Shown: positions 28,386-37,040 of the stretch, in pieces
Layout: each line of letters opens with the position of its first letter
How positions within the stretch are numbered: the first letter of the stretch is position 1
DNA from: Streptomyces sp. NBC_01016
GTDB lineage: Bacteria; Actinomycetota; Actinomycetes; Streptomycetales; Streptomycetaceae
NCBI RefSeq assembly: GCF_026341035.1
Contig: NZ_JAPEOQ010000001.1
Coordinates: 3,844,001-3,908,000, forward strand
Direction: 5' to 3'
DNA: 64,000 nucleotides
Made by a program: the position numbers and the translations under genes
The notes under the pieces: model-generated
What the model saw: the letters and a program-made list of their open reading frames with translations, nothing else
Databases searched by the model: none
What the model was told of the DNA's origin: nothing

Positions 28386-29957
28386 TCAGCCCTCCAGCCG
28401 TACGGTCGACAGGTCGTAGCAGTTGAGCTTGGCCAGTTCGAGGTCGGTGACGCGGTCGCGGCGGGCCTGCACCGTCTTCGGCACGAAGGACCACAGGCAC
28501 GGCCAGGTGTCCCAGACCGCACGCTGCGCCGCGTTCAGCTTTTGGGTGCGCGTCTTCGCGTCCGTCTCCTCGGCGGCGTCGGACAGTTGACGTTCGATGT
28601 GCGGCTTCACGTAGCCCATGAAGGCGTCACCCGTCTTGTCGTCCTCGGCGGTGCCCGCGTACATGGCCTGGAGGCTGGTGAGGGCCTGTCCTGTGGTGCC
28701 GGGGAAGCCGTTGCCGATCACGTCCCAGTCGCCGCCGCGGCCCTGCCGCCAGGCGAGGATGTCGCCGCCCGGCTGGAACTGCTTGAGCTGCGCGCGCACG
28801 CCGGCGTCCCGCAACATCTCCACCAGCGCCTCCATCACGGAGGCGTCGCCCGCGAACTCGCCGCTCTCCCAGATGATGGTGAGCCGCATCCCGTCGGCGC
28901 CCAGCGCCCTCAACTGCGCGCGGGCGGCGGCCGGATCGTGGTGGTACGACCCGGTGCGCACGGCCCCTTCGAGGGCCAGTGGCAGCACACCCTGCGCCTC
29001 CACCGCGGACTTGGTGAGGACGTCCTTGATGAGCGCGTCCCCGTCGACGGCGTGAGTGAGGGCCTTGCGGACGCGCGCGTCGGACAGCGGATGCGACCTG
29101 GGTTTGCGGAAGTTGTAGAACAGCTGGCAGATCCGCACGCCGGGGACGCGGTCCAGGCGCACCCCGGGGAGCCCGTCGAGCTGGTCGGCGGAGTCCGGGG
29201 TGAGGGTGTCGACGACGTCGAGTTCGCCGCTGCGGATCCCGACGACCCGGCTGGACTCCTCGGGCACGAACCGGACTTGCACCCGGTCGACGCCCGGCGG
29301 TGTGCCCCAGTAGTTCGAGTTGCGGGCGAGCGTGTACTCGCCGGTGCCGCTGTTCGCGGCGACCACCCGGTACGGTCCCGTGCCCACACCGGACCGCAGT
29401 TCCTCGGCGCGGTTGTCCGCGGCCGGGGTGATGAGGATGTTCGCCATCAGGCGGTCGAGCACGGGCACCGGGCGGCGTGTGTGCAGGAGGAACGTACGGT
29501 CGTCGACCCGTTCCACGGTGGGGAGTTCGGGGAAGAGGCCGCGGATGAACGAGCCGTCGACCTTCCCGTACAGGCGCAGCGCGGTCGCCACGTCCTCGAC
29601 GCGCACGGGGCGCTTGTCGGAGTAGTGGATGCCGTCGCGCAGTCGCACCGTCCAGGTCGTCGGCGACGTCATCTCGAAGCGGTCGGCGAGGACTTGGGCG
29701 ACCGACAGGTCCGGGCGGATCGCGGTGAGCGCCTGCCGCACGCCGCGCTGCACGGTGACGGCGGCGTCGAACTGGTTGAGCTTGTTGTCCAGGCTGACCA
29801 GGGAGCGGTTCAGGCCGAGCGAGAGCGTCCGCGGTCCTGGCGCACCCGTCGGTCCCGCGCAGGCGGTGAGCGGGCCGAGGGCCAGGCCGGTGCCACCGGC
29901 CGCGAGAGTGCGCAGCAGCGTGCGGCGGGAGGGATGGAGGTGAGGCGGGGAGGGCAT
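28386..29957 (-). CDS. peptide/oligosaccharide-type ABC substrate-binding lipoprotein
   Basis: 523 aa of SBP family 5. The N-terminus SRRTLLRTLAAGGTGLALG is a twin-arginine signal and LTAC is the lipobox, so it is a Tat-exported lipoprotein anchored outside the membrane. Conserved family segments include WTVRLRDGIHYSDKRPV and GTGPYRVV. Family 5 proteins bind peptides but also nickel and plant oligosaccharides. The downstream cytosolic BNR glycosidase favours an oligosaccharide or glycoside ligand; this is inference. ATG 29957 is preceded by GAGAGG. Confidence 0.87.
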   Translation of the reverse strand: MPSPPHLHPSRRTLLRTLAAGGTGLALGPLTACAGPTGAPGPRTLSLGLNRSLVSLDNKLNQFDAAVTVQRGVRQALTAIRPDLSVAQVLADRFEMTSPTTWTVRLRDGIHYSDKRPVRVEDVATALRLYGKVDGSFIRGLFPELPTVERVDDRTFLLHTRRPVPVLDRLMANILITPAADNRAEELRSGVGTGPYRVVAANSGTGEYTLARNSNYWGTPPGVDRVQVRFVPEESSRVVGIRSGELDVVDTLTPDSADQLDGLPGVRLDRVPGVRICQLFYNFRKPRSHPLSDARVRKALTHAVDGDALIKDVLTKSAVEAQGVLPLALEGAVRTGSYHHDPAAARAQLRALGADGMRLTIIWESGEFAGDASVMEALVEMLRDAGVRAQLKQFQPGGDILAWRQGRGGDWDVIGNGFPGTTGQALTSLQAMYAGTAEDDKTGDAFMGYVKPHIERQLSDAAEETDAKTRTQKLNAAQRAVWDTWPCLWSFVPKTVQARRDRVTDLELAKLNCYDLSTVRLEG

Positions 29958-30001
29958 CGTCGACCTCTCGGGGGAGGGGCTCATCGGAAGCGGGGCGAGG
30001 C

Positions 30002-31426
30002 TCAGGCGCCGGGTGTCAGGCCCAGCGTGTCCAGGACCGCGTACACCCCGAGGCAGACGATCGCCGCGCTGCTGATCACGAGGGCGGCGGTCAGCCAGGG
30101 GTTGGCGCGGAAGCGGGGCGGGACGCCGGTGTAGCGCAGGCGCCACACCGCGATCACGACGGCGAGCAGGAAGATGCCACCGCCGATGCCACCGATCTGG
30201 ACCATCAGGACGGGGGACTGCACCCACAGGAAGAAGCACATCCACACCGGGGGCAGACACCAGGTCAGGACCCGGATGGTGCGTGTGCGGGAGCGCACGT
30301 CGTGCCAGTCGACGACACCGAGCAGGCCGAGGGTGTTGGTCCATAGGCGCGGAACACTTGCCGAGGAGGCGACGGTCACCGAGAAGAGGACCGCGATCGC
30401 GCCCGCCAGGAAGAGGTACTGCGCCCACGGGCCGAGCACGTCGGTGTACATGTGCGAGAGCGTGGTGATCATGTCGTTGCCCTCGGGGACCAGGCCCTGC
30501 GGGTGCAGTACCGAGGCGCCGATCGTGTAGAAGGACAGCGTGCACAGGGTGCAGATGAGCCAGGAGACACCTACGTCTAGGCGCATGACCTTGAGCCACC
30601 CCTCGGCCCGTCGCGCCCGCTCCTCGGTGCCGTCGTCGGGGCCCGTCCAGCGGGCGTATCCCTTCTCCAGACACCAGTACGTGTACGTCGTCATCTCGTC
30701 GGCGCCGACACCGGTGATGCCGAACATGGCGAGGGCGATACCCACCGTGCCCGCCGGGATCTGGAAGCTCAGGCCCTCGGCGAGGTCGGCGGAGCCGTAG
30801 CCGAACGCGGTGAGGGGGAGGGCCAGGGCGAGGCCGACGGTGATGACCGTCTTGAGCGTGATGCCGATGACCTCGACCCGCTCGACGACGTGGTACTTGC
30901 CGGTCTGGAGGATGAGTACGGCGCCGGCCGTGACGATGACCGCCCAGATGGTGAGCGACGTGACGCTGAGCGAGCCGCCGTGGATCGGGAGCAGGATCGA
31001 ACAGGCGGCGGCCGTACCGCCGATGATGCCGCCGCGCTGGAACATCTTGGCGAAGTCCATGCCGATCCAGAGCCAGTTGATCCAGCTCAGGCGGCCGATC
31101 CGGGGGCCGATGTCACGGAAGCCGTCCAGGGCGGGACGGCCGGTGAGGATGGTCCAGCGGGCCAGCTCCATCTGCACCCACACCTTGACCGCGGTGGAGA
31201 TGATCACGAGCCAGAGCAGCGCGAAGCCGGCCCTGGCGCCGAGCGAGGTGGTGGTGATCAGCTCACCGGAGCCGACGACGGCCGCGGAGAGGATGAGCCC
31301 GGGACCGAGCCGGCGCAGTCGGCCGCGGAAGGTCTCGGGGGCCGGGCGGGCGTCTTCGGCGCGCAGGGCGTACGGGTCGGCCTGCGCGGGCGCCGGGGGG
31401 ACGGCGCCGGTCGTGGTGGTGGACAT
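30002..31426 (-). CDS. Nramp-superfamily transporter lacking metal-site motifs
   Basis: 474 aa with about 11-12 membrane helices in the LeuT-like Nramp order. The region GPGLILSAAVVGSGELITT in helix 1 aligns with the place where metal-transporting Nramp proteins have Asp-Pro-Gly-Asn; here it reads Gly-Ser-Gly-Glu. In helix 6 the Met-Pro-His motif is replaced by GITGVGADEMTTYTYW. Without these ligands Mn/Fe transport is unlikely in the usual manner. It stands between a 2-hydroxyacid dehydrogenase gene and the ABC transporter, so an organic acid or another cation as substrate is possible. Automatic annotation as a manganese transporter should be doubted. Confidence 0.75.
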   Translation of the reverse strand: MSTTTTGAVPPAPAQADPYALRAEDARPAPETFRGRLRRLGPGLILSAAVVGSGELITTTSLGARAGFALLWLVIISTAVKVWVQMELARWTILTGRPALDGFRDIGPRIGRLSWINWLWIGMDFAKMFQRGGIIGGTAAACSILLPIHGGSLSVTSLTIWAVIVTAGAVLILQTGKYHVVERVEVIGITLKTVITVGLALALPLTAFGYGSADLAEGLSFQIPAGTVGIALAMFGITGVGADEMTTYTYWCLEKGYARWTGPDDGTEERARRAEGWLKVMRLDVGVSWLICTLCTLSFYTIGASVLHPQGLVPEGNDMITTLSHMYTDVLGPWAQYLFLAGAIAVLFSVTVASSASVPRLWTNTLGLLGVVDWHDVRSRTRTIRVLTWCLPPVWMCFFLWVQSPVLMVQIGGIGGGIFLLAVVIAVWRLRYTGVPPRFRANPWLTAALVISSAAIVCLGVYAVLDTLGLTPGA

Positions 31427-31446
31427 GTGTCAGGTCCTCGGGGGTC

Positions 31447-31466
31447 TTCCGGCGTCTTCGCCGGAA
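31447..31466. other. small hairpin between dehydrogenase and Nramp-like genes
   Basis: TTCCGGCG-TCTT-CGCCGGAA, an eight-base perfect stem with a tetraloop, 20 bases before the Nramp-like start. It has no T tract. It could be a weak attenuator or a message-stabilising hairpin. Confidence 0.4.
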
Positions 31467-31555
31467 TCCGGACAGGGAGGTGTGGGAGGTGGCGCGGGTG
31501 GGGCTCGGTGTCTCGCTGGGGTCGGTCGATCAGGCGGTTCAGGTGGCCTGTCGGC

Positions 31556-32509
31556 TCAGGTGGCTTCGTGGTGTGCCGGCTCGCCCGCGAGGACGCGCAC
31601 CACGTCCTCCGCGACCATCGCGCCCATCGTCCGGTTCGCCTCGGGGGTGCAGGCCGCCATGTGCGAGGTCAGCAGCGTGCGGGGCGCCCCGCGCAAGGGG
31701 TGATCGGCGGGGAGCGGTTCCGTGGTGAACGCGTCGAGGGCGGCCGCGCCGAGGTGGTCGGTGCCCAGCAGCTCGGCGAGTGCCGTCTCGTCGATCAGGC
31801 CGCCGCGCGCGGCGTTGACCAGGATGGCGCCGCGCTTCATGGACTCCAGGCGGGCCCGGTCGAGGAGCGGGGCGCCGGACGGGTCCGGTGGAGTGTGCAG
31901 GCTGATGGCATCGGAGCGCGCCAACAGGGCATCCAGGCCCGCCGGTTCGGCGTCGAGTGCTCGGATGGTGTCGTCCGGTACGTAGGGGTCGTGGGCCAGG
32001 ACCGACATGCCGAAGGCCCGCGCGTAACCGGCGAGCAGCCGACCGATCCGGCCGAATCCGACGATGCCCAGCGTCCTGCCGTGCAGCTCGGGGCCGAAAA
32101 GCTTCGGCCAGTCGCCGAGTGACACCGCGACATGGGAGGCGGTGAGCGAGCGGGCCGCGGACAGCAGCAGGCCGAAGGTGTACTCGGCGACGGCACGGGA
32201 GTTGCTGCCGGGCGCGCACACCACGGGGATGCCTCGGTCGCGGGCGGCGTCCAGGTCGATGGTGTCGACGCCCACGCCGTGCTTGGCGATCACCTTCAAC
32301 CGCGGGGCGGCGTCCATGACTTCGGCGGTGATCGGGTCCATTCCGACGATCAGGGCGTCCGCCTCGGCGGCGTACTTCAGCAGCTCGGCGCCAGGCAGTG
32401 CCGCGTCCTCGCGCGGGCGCAGCGGACCTGCGCCCGCCGACTCCAGGATCTGCCACGGGCGGGCGGAGTGCCGGGCGAAGGTGGGTGTGGTGATGAGCGT
32501 CGTCGGCAT
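31556..32509 (-). CDS. D-2-hydroxyacid dehydrogenase
   Basis: 317 aa. The NAD motif LGIVGFGRIGRLLAG and the catalytic Arg-Glu-His triad of the family (Arg in NAARGGLID, Glu in TTEPLP, His in TSHMAA) are present. It is of the phosphoglycerate/glyoxylate reductase group. Its ATG shares one base with the stop of the aldolase gene, indicating coupled expression. Reduction of the 2-oxo acid or semialdehyde released by that aldolase would be a sensible role, but the substrate is unknown. Confidence 0.87.
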   Translation of the reverse strand: MPTTLITTPTFARHSARPWQILESAGAGPLRPREDAALPGAELLKYAAEADALIVGMDPITAEVMDAAPRLKVIAKHGVGVDTIDLDAARDRGIPVVCAPGSNSRAVAEYTFGLLLSAARSLTASHVAVSLGDWPKLFGPELHGRTLGIVGFGRIGRLLAGYARAFGMSVLAHDPYVPDDTIRALDAEPAGLDALLARSDAISLHTPPDPSGAPLLDRARLESMKRGAILVNAARGGLIDETALAELLGTDHLGAAALDAFTTEPLPADHPLRGAPRTLLTSHMAACTPEANRTMGAMVAEDVVRVLAGEPAHHEAT

Positions 32510-33294
32510 CAGTGCGCGCCGCCGCGGGCCGCGTCCAGGTGGGACGTGGCGATCTGCTGGAGGTGGACGACGTCGGCGGCCACCGTGGCGAACGTGAAGC
32601 CCTCCGCGAGGCGGCGGGCCGCGCTCGCGCCGTCGGCGTTGTGGATGCCGGCGGCGATGCCCGCGTCCTCCGCCGCCTTCCGTACGCGGATCAGGGCCTG
32701 CTCGAACTCGTCCTGCACGGACGGGTCGGACGACGTCGCCCCGCCGATGGCGAGGCGCAGGTCGGAGGGGCCGACGTAGATGCCGTCGAGTCCGGGCGTC
32801 GAGCAGATCTCCTCGACGTTGGCGAGCCCGTCGGCCGTCTCGATCATCGCGAGAACGGCGGTCGCGTCGTGCGTGTCGGCCGGGTTCGGGCCGACGCGGA
32901 GCTGGGCGCGCATCGGCCCGTAGCTGCGGTGGCCGAGCGGCGGGTAGCGCACGGCGGCCACGGCGTCGGCGGCGTCCTGCGCGGTGTCGATCAGCGGCAC
33001 GATGACGGCGGTCGCGCCCGCGTCGAGGGCCTTGCCGATGTACGTGAGGTCGTTGGCCTCGACGCGCACCATCCCGACGGCCGTGGAGCCCTTGGTGTCG
33101 GTGGCGAGGAGGTTGTTCAGCATGCCCTGGTAGCCGAAGAGGCCGTGCTGGGCGTCGAAGGCGAGGTAGTCGTAGCCGACGCGGGCGAGGCGCTCGGCGG
33201 CGACGGGGGAGTCGAGCAACGACCAGTAGCCGATGAGCTGTTCGCGGTTGCGCAGCGCGGCGGTGAACTCGGCGGAGGTGCGACCGGGGGCCAT
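32509..33294 (-). CDS. HpcH/HpaI-family class II aldolase
   Basis: 261 aa. Family residues are visible: the catalytic His in FDAQHGLFGY, the metal Glu in AMIETADGL and Asp in GIYVGPSDL. Members cleave 2-keto-3-deoxy or 4-hydroxy-2-oxo acids, such as 2-dehydro-3-deoxyglucarate, to pyruvate and an aldehyde. ATG 33294 follows a GGAG site. It lies between an aldo/keto reductase gene and a 2-hydroxyacid dehydrogenase gene in one minus-strand operon. Confidence 0.87.
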   Translation of the reverse strand: MAPGRTSAEFTAALRNREQLIGYWSLLDSPVAAERLARVGYDYLAFDAQHGLFGYQGMLNNLLATDTKGSTAVGMVRVEANDLTYIGKALDAGATAVIVPLIDTAQDAADAVAAVRYPPLGHRSYGPMRAQLRVGPNPADTHDATAVLAMIETADGLANVEEICSTPGLDGIYVGPSDLRLAIGGATSSDPSVQDEFEQALIRVRKAAEDAGIAAGIHNADGASAARRLAEGFTFATVAADVVHLQQIATSHLDAARGGAH

Positions 33295-33344
33295 GAGTGT
33301 CTCCAGTAAGAGAGGTACGAGGGGGGGGTGCGAGGGGGTGGGGG

Positions 33345-34325
33345 TCAGCGGTTGTAGGCGGGCATCGGGCCACGCAGCCGGGCGCCGACCTCGTCGCAGG
33401 CGGTCAACACGTCCTCCGGCAGTGGGCCCTGGGCCGCGGCCGCGATATTGGCCCTGAGGTGGTCGACCTTGGAGCCGCCGAGCAGCAGTGCGTCGGTGGA
33501 GGGGCGGGAGAGCAGCCAACGCAAGGACAGGTCGGTGAGCGGCAGTCCCGCGTCGGACGCGATCCGGGTCAGATCGCCCACCGCGCGGAACAGGTCCTCG
33601 TTCCAGTACCGCTGCCGGTACATCGCCGCGACCTTCGAGTCACCGAACCGGCCCTCCTCCGGGGCCTGTTCGAAAGTGTGCCGGCCGGTGAGGAGGCCGC
33701 CGCCGAGCGGGTTGTAGACCATGGTGTGCAGCCCGGTCTCCGCGGCGAACTCGACGTACTCCTCCTCGATGCGGCGCGCGAGCAGGTTGTGCAGCTGCTG
33801 CGCGACGACCGGGCGCGGTGCGCTCACCTCGTCGGCCACCCGGTTCAGCTCGGCGATCTGCCAGGCCGCGTAGTTGGAGACACCGAGCGCGCGCACCTTG
33901 CCCGCCTTCACGAACTCGGCGACGGTGTCGAGGGTTTCGGAGAGCGGCGTCGCGCGATCCGGCTGGTGCAGGTAGAAGAGGTCCACGTGATCCGTGCCCA
34001 GGCGGCGGAGGCTGCCGTCGAGCGCGGCGCGCAGGCCCTCGGCGGACAGCGGCGCGTGCTCGCCCTGGTCGGGGTGCGGGATGCCGGCCTTCGTCGCGAG
34101 CACGACCTTGTCGCGGCGTCCTGGCAGCAGTTCGGCGAGGATGCGCTCGCTCTCGCTGCCCGCGTAGCCGTTGGCGGTGTCCACGCCCGTGATGCCCGCG
34201 TCGAGTGCGGCGTCCAGCATCGCGGCGGCCGTCGCGCGGTCCGCGGTGTCGCCGAAGGTCATGGTGCCGAGGACGAGGCGGGACAACGGGACGGGGGCGT
34301 GCGGGAGTTGGATGCCGGGGGTCAC
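33345..34325 (-). CDS. aldo/keto reductase
   Basis: 326 aa from GTG 34325, chosen because GGAAGGA precedes it; upstream codons are proline-rich non-coding-like. The catalytic tetrad Asp-Tyr-Lys-His is seen in VDTANGYAG, LATKAG and LFYLHQPD, with a C-terminal NADP site (LLLGGSKVDHLRANI). It resembles the AKR11/oxidoreductase Tas group. It is first in the aldolase operon and divergent from dtnK across a 368-base gap. Likely role: reduction or oxidation of a sugar acid or aldehyde in that route. Confidence 0.86.
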   Translation of the reverse strand: MTPGIQLPHAPVPLSRLVLGTMTFGDTADRATAAAMLDAALDAGITGVDTANGYAGSESERILAELLPGRRDKVVLATKAGIPHPDQGEHAPLSAEGLRAALDGSLRRLGTDHVDLFYLHQPDRATPLSETLDTVAEFVKAGKVRALGVSNYAAWQIAELNRVADEVSAPRPVVAQQLHNLLARRIEEEYVEFAAETGLHTMVYNPLGGGLLTGRHTFEQAPEEGRFGDSKVAAMYRQRYWNEDLFRAVGDLTRIASDAGLPLTDLSLRWLLSRPSTDALLLGGSKVDHLRANIAAAAQGPLPEDVLTACDEVGARLRGPMPAYNR

Positions 34326-34455
34326 GGTGGGGGTCCTTCCGGGGGAGCGGGTGGCGCGGTGCGGTGCGTTGCGGGTGGGTGGTGGCTGGCTGCGGTGGAT
34401 GTCGGGTGGGTGGTGCCGGGGTGGGGGTCGGAGCGGGGTGCTGCCCGCGCCGGGG

Positions 34456-34566
34456 GCCGCCCCTGTGTCCACCCGTACCGCCCCTCTGGGGCGGCCCGAT
34501 TGCCCACAGGGGCGGCGGTTCGATGCCCGCAGGGGCGGCGGCGGCGCGGTTGTTCACAGGGGTGGC
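34456..34566. repeat. GC-rich inverted and direct repeats in a 368-base intergenic region
   Basis: The gap 34326-34693 contains no gene. It holds GCCGCCCCTGTG (34456-34467) whose complement CACAGGGGCGGC recurs at 34505-34516, with close variants at 34528-34539 and 34555-34566, and a nested hairpin CCGCCCC-TCT-GGGGCGG at 34478-34494. These can form alternative stems between two divergent promoters. Confidence 0.5.
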
Positions 34567-34602
34567 GCTGCGGACATCGGAACGCTCGCATGGCTGCGTG
34601 AT

Positions 34603-34632
34603 CCGCGCAAGAGGTCTCGCGCAGATCGCGCA
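34603..34632. promoter_or_regulatory. three direct (T/C)CGCGCA repeats before dtnK
   Basis: CCGCGCA at 34603-34609 and TCGCGCA at 34617-34623 and 34626-34632, 60-90 bases before the dtnK start. DeoR-type regulators often bind direct repeats, and a deoR gene ends this operon, so the site is a reasonable candidate operator. Confidence 0.35.
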
Positions 34633-34693
34633 ACCTGTGCCATGATCCGGGCGGGCCGCCCAACGCCGGGCGTTCCCAAGGAGGTTCGATCCT

Positions 34694-35974
34694 GTGGCTT
34701 CGTCGCCCCCGCTCCCCGCTGTGCTCGCGCTCGCGGACGACCTGTCCGGTGCGGCCGAGGTCGCCCGTGCGCTCGGCGGCCCGGTGCGCCTGTGCCTCAC
34801 CACTCCGACCGGCGGTGCCGCGGCCGGGGCGCACGACCTCGTCGTGGACCTGAACACACGGCATCTGCCACCTGCCGATGCGGCGGATGCCGTGCGTTCG
34901 GCCCTGGGCTCCGGGCGTTCCGGCGCTCCGGGCGCTGCGGGCCCCGGCGCTCTGGTCTTCGGGGGTCCCGGCGCGTACGGGCTGCTCTACAAGAAGATCG
35001 ATTCCCAGCTGCGCGGCAACGTCGCCGCAGAGGCCGTGGCGTACGCCGAGGGTGCCGAGGCCCTCGTCATCGCGCCCGCGCTGCCCGCCGCCCGGCGCAC
35101 CGTGACGGGTGGTGTCGTGCACGTGGACAGGGTGCCGCTGCACGAAACGAACGGCTGGCGCGCGGAACGCGCAACGCCGCCGCGATCGGTGGCGGAGGCG
35201 TTCTCGGGGCTGCCGGTGCGGACGATCCCATTGGAGGTCGTCCGCTCAGAACTTCCGCGCCTGGAAGCCGAATTGAAGAGCGTGGTGGCGTCCGGCGCCC
35301 ACCCGGCCCCGGACGCCGAGACCGACGCCGATCTGGACGCCATCGTGGCGGCCGCCCTGCGCCTGGGCCCCGGCCTCCGACTGCTCGGCAGCGGAGGTTT
35401 GGCGGGTGCGCTCGGCCGGGCGCTCGCACGGCCCGCCGTGCCCGCGCCCGCACCGCCGTCCGCGCGTGCCGCCGCCCCGCTGCTCGTGGTGGCGGGAACG
35501 GCGGAACCGGGGGTGGCGCGGCAGATAGCGCACCTCACGGCACTCGGCATGCGTCATCTTCCTCTCGAACCGGCGGAGTTGATGTCCGGAGCGGTGGAGA
35601 TACGGGCGGGTGCGGTGGAGGTGCGCGCGGGCGACGCGCCGGTGGACACCGTCCTGTCCATCGACGGCTCGGCGGGACTCCACCCCGGCGGCGGACGCGC
35701 GCTCAGCGCGGCCCTCGCCGCGCTCACCACCGCCTGGCCCGGCCGCCCCGACCTCGTCCTCACCGGCGGCGAGACCGCACGAGCCACGCTGGACGCCCTG
35801 GGCGTACGGGAGTTGGAGCCCGTCGACGAGATCCACCACGGCGCCGTCCACTCCCGCACCCCCGACGGCCGCAGCGTCGTGACCCGCCCCGGCAGCTACG
35901 GCGCCGAGGACTCGCTCCTCCGCATCGCGACGGCCCTGCGCCCGCACCTGGCAGCCACCCCGGCGGCGGGCTGA
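34694..35974 (+). CDS. dtnK: D-threonate/D-erythronate 4-kinase-type protein (DUF1537)
   Basis: 426 aa, GTG start after AAGGAGG. The family signature is LALADDLSGAAEVA, followed by LLYKKIDSQLRGN (residues ~96-108, substrate lysines and Arg) and VLTGGETARATL at the nucleotide site. The LSGA variant and the adjacent pdxA2 fit DtnK, which phosphorylates D-threonate at O4. The chain is rich in Ala/Gly/Pro in its middle part (residues ~230-265), looser than usual. It heads a three-gene plus-strand operon. Confidence 0.83.
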   Translation: MASSPPLPAVLALADDLSGAAEVARALGGPVRLCLTTPTGGAAAGAHDLVVDLNTRHLPPADAADAVRSALGSGRSGAPGAAGPGALVFGGPGAYGLLYKKIDSQLRGNVAAEAVAYAEGAEALVIAPALPAARRTVTGGVVHVDRVPLHETNGWRAERATPPRSVAEAFSGLPVRTIPLEVVRSELPRLEAELKSVVASGAHPAPDAETDADLDAIVAAALRLGPGLRLLGSGGLAGALGRALARPAVPAPAPPSARAAAPLLVVAGTAEPGVARQIAHLTALGMRHLPLEPAELMSGAVEIRAGAVEVRAGDAPVDTVLSIDGSAGLHPGGGRALSAALAALTTAWPGRPDLVLTGGETARATLDALGVRELEPVDEIHHGAVHSRTPDGRSVVTRPGSYGAEDSLLRIATALRPHLAATPAAG

Positions 35975-36018
35975 ACCCGCCGCCGCGCGCCCGACCCACC
36001 TTCCCCCTAGGAGTCACC

Positions 36019-37026
36019 ATGAGCCCCGACCTGCCCCAACTCCCGCTCATCGCCGTCACGATGGGCGACGGCGCCGGCGTCGGCCCCGAGGTCGTCGTCG
36101 CCGCACTGCTCGACGAGGCGGTCCTCGGACGCTGCCGCCCCGTCGTCATCGGCGACGCGGCGCGGCTGCGCGAGGCGGCCCGCATCCTGAACCTGGAGTG
36201 CGAGGTGGCCGCGGTCGACCACCCCCGCGACGCGGTCTTCACGCCCGGCCGCGTGAACGTCGTCGACCTCGCCCTGCTCCCCGCCGACCTGCCCTGGGGC
36301 AAGCTCTCCGAGGTCGCGGGCGACGCGGCGTACGAGTTCGTGAAGCGCGCCGCCGAACTCGCGCTCGCGGAAGACGTCCAGGGCATCTGCACGGCCCCGC
36401 TCAACAAGGAGGCCCTGCACGCCGCCGGACACATCTACCCCGGACACACCGAACTCCTGGCACACCTCACCGGCACCGAAGAGGTGTCGATGATGCTGTC
36501 CACGGAGAAGGTCAAGGTCATCCACGTGACCACGCACATCGGCCTCATCGACGCGGTCAACCGCATCGAGCCGGGCCTCGTCGAGCGCACCGTGCGCCGC
36601 GGCCACGAGGCGATGGTCCGCGCCGGCACCCCGAATCCCGTCATCGGCGTCTGCGGCATCAACCCGCACGCGGGCGAGAACGGCCTGTTCGGCTACGGCG
36701 AGGAGGCCGAGAAGATCGAACCGGCCCTGGAGAAGCTGAAGGCCGCAGGTGTGGACGCGCGGGGCCCGCTCCCCGCCGACACCGCCTTCTTCCTCGCCTC
36801 GCGCGGCGATTACGACCTCATCGTGGCGATGTACCACGACCAGGGGCACGGCCCCGTGAAGGTCCTCGGCATCGAGGCGGGCGTGAACCTGACGGTCGGC
36901 CTGCCCGTGATCCGCACGTCCGTCGACCACGGCACCGCGTTCGACATCGCGGGAACCGGCAAGGCCGAGGCCGGTAGCATGGTCGAGGCCCTTCGCCAGG
37001 CGGCCGAGATGGCCACAGCGTCGTAG
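36019..37026 (+). CDS. pdxA2: D-threonate 4-phosphate dehydrogenase (PdxA family)
   Basis: 335 aa, ATG after TAGGAG. Conserved PdxA features: VTMGDGAGVGPEV at the start, metal histidines in GHTELLAHLTG, THIGLIDAV and MYHDQGHGPVKVLG, and RTSVDHGTAFDIAGTGKA near the end. Linked to a dtnK-type kinase it is best read as PdxA2, which oxidises D-threonate 4-phosphate with decarboxylation to dihydroxyacetone phosphate, not as the pyridoxine enzyme PdxA. Confidence 0.88.
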   Translation: MSPDLPQLPLIAVTMGDGAGVGPEVVVAALLDEAVLGRCRPVVIGDAARLREAARILNLECEVAAVDHPRDAVFTPGRVNVVDLALLPADLPWGKLSEVAGDAAYEFVKRAAELALAEDVQGICTAPLNKEALHAAGHIYPGHTELLAHLTGTEEVSMMLSTEKVKVIHVTTHIGLIDAVNRIEPGLVERTVRRGHEAMVRAGTPNPVIGVCGINPHAGENGLFGYGEEAEKIEPALEKLKAAGVDARGPLPADTAFFLASRGDYDLIVAMYHDQGHGPVKVLGIEAGVNLTVGLPVIRTSVDHGTAFDIAGTGKAEAGSMVEALRQAAEMATAS

Positions 37027-37040
37027 CAGACGGGCGCCTC

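Noticed and set aside
36019..37026. Housekeeping pdxA for vitamin B6 synthesis
   Set aside because: Coupling to a DUF1537 kinase and a DeoR gene fits PdxA2 of sugar-acid catabolism better.
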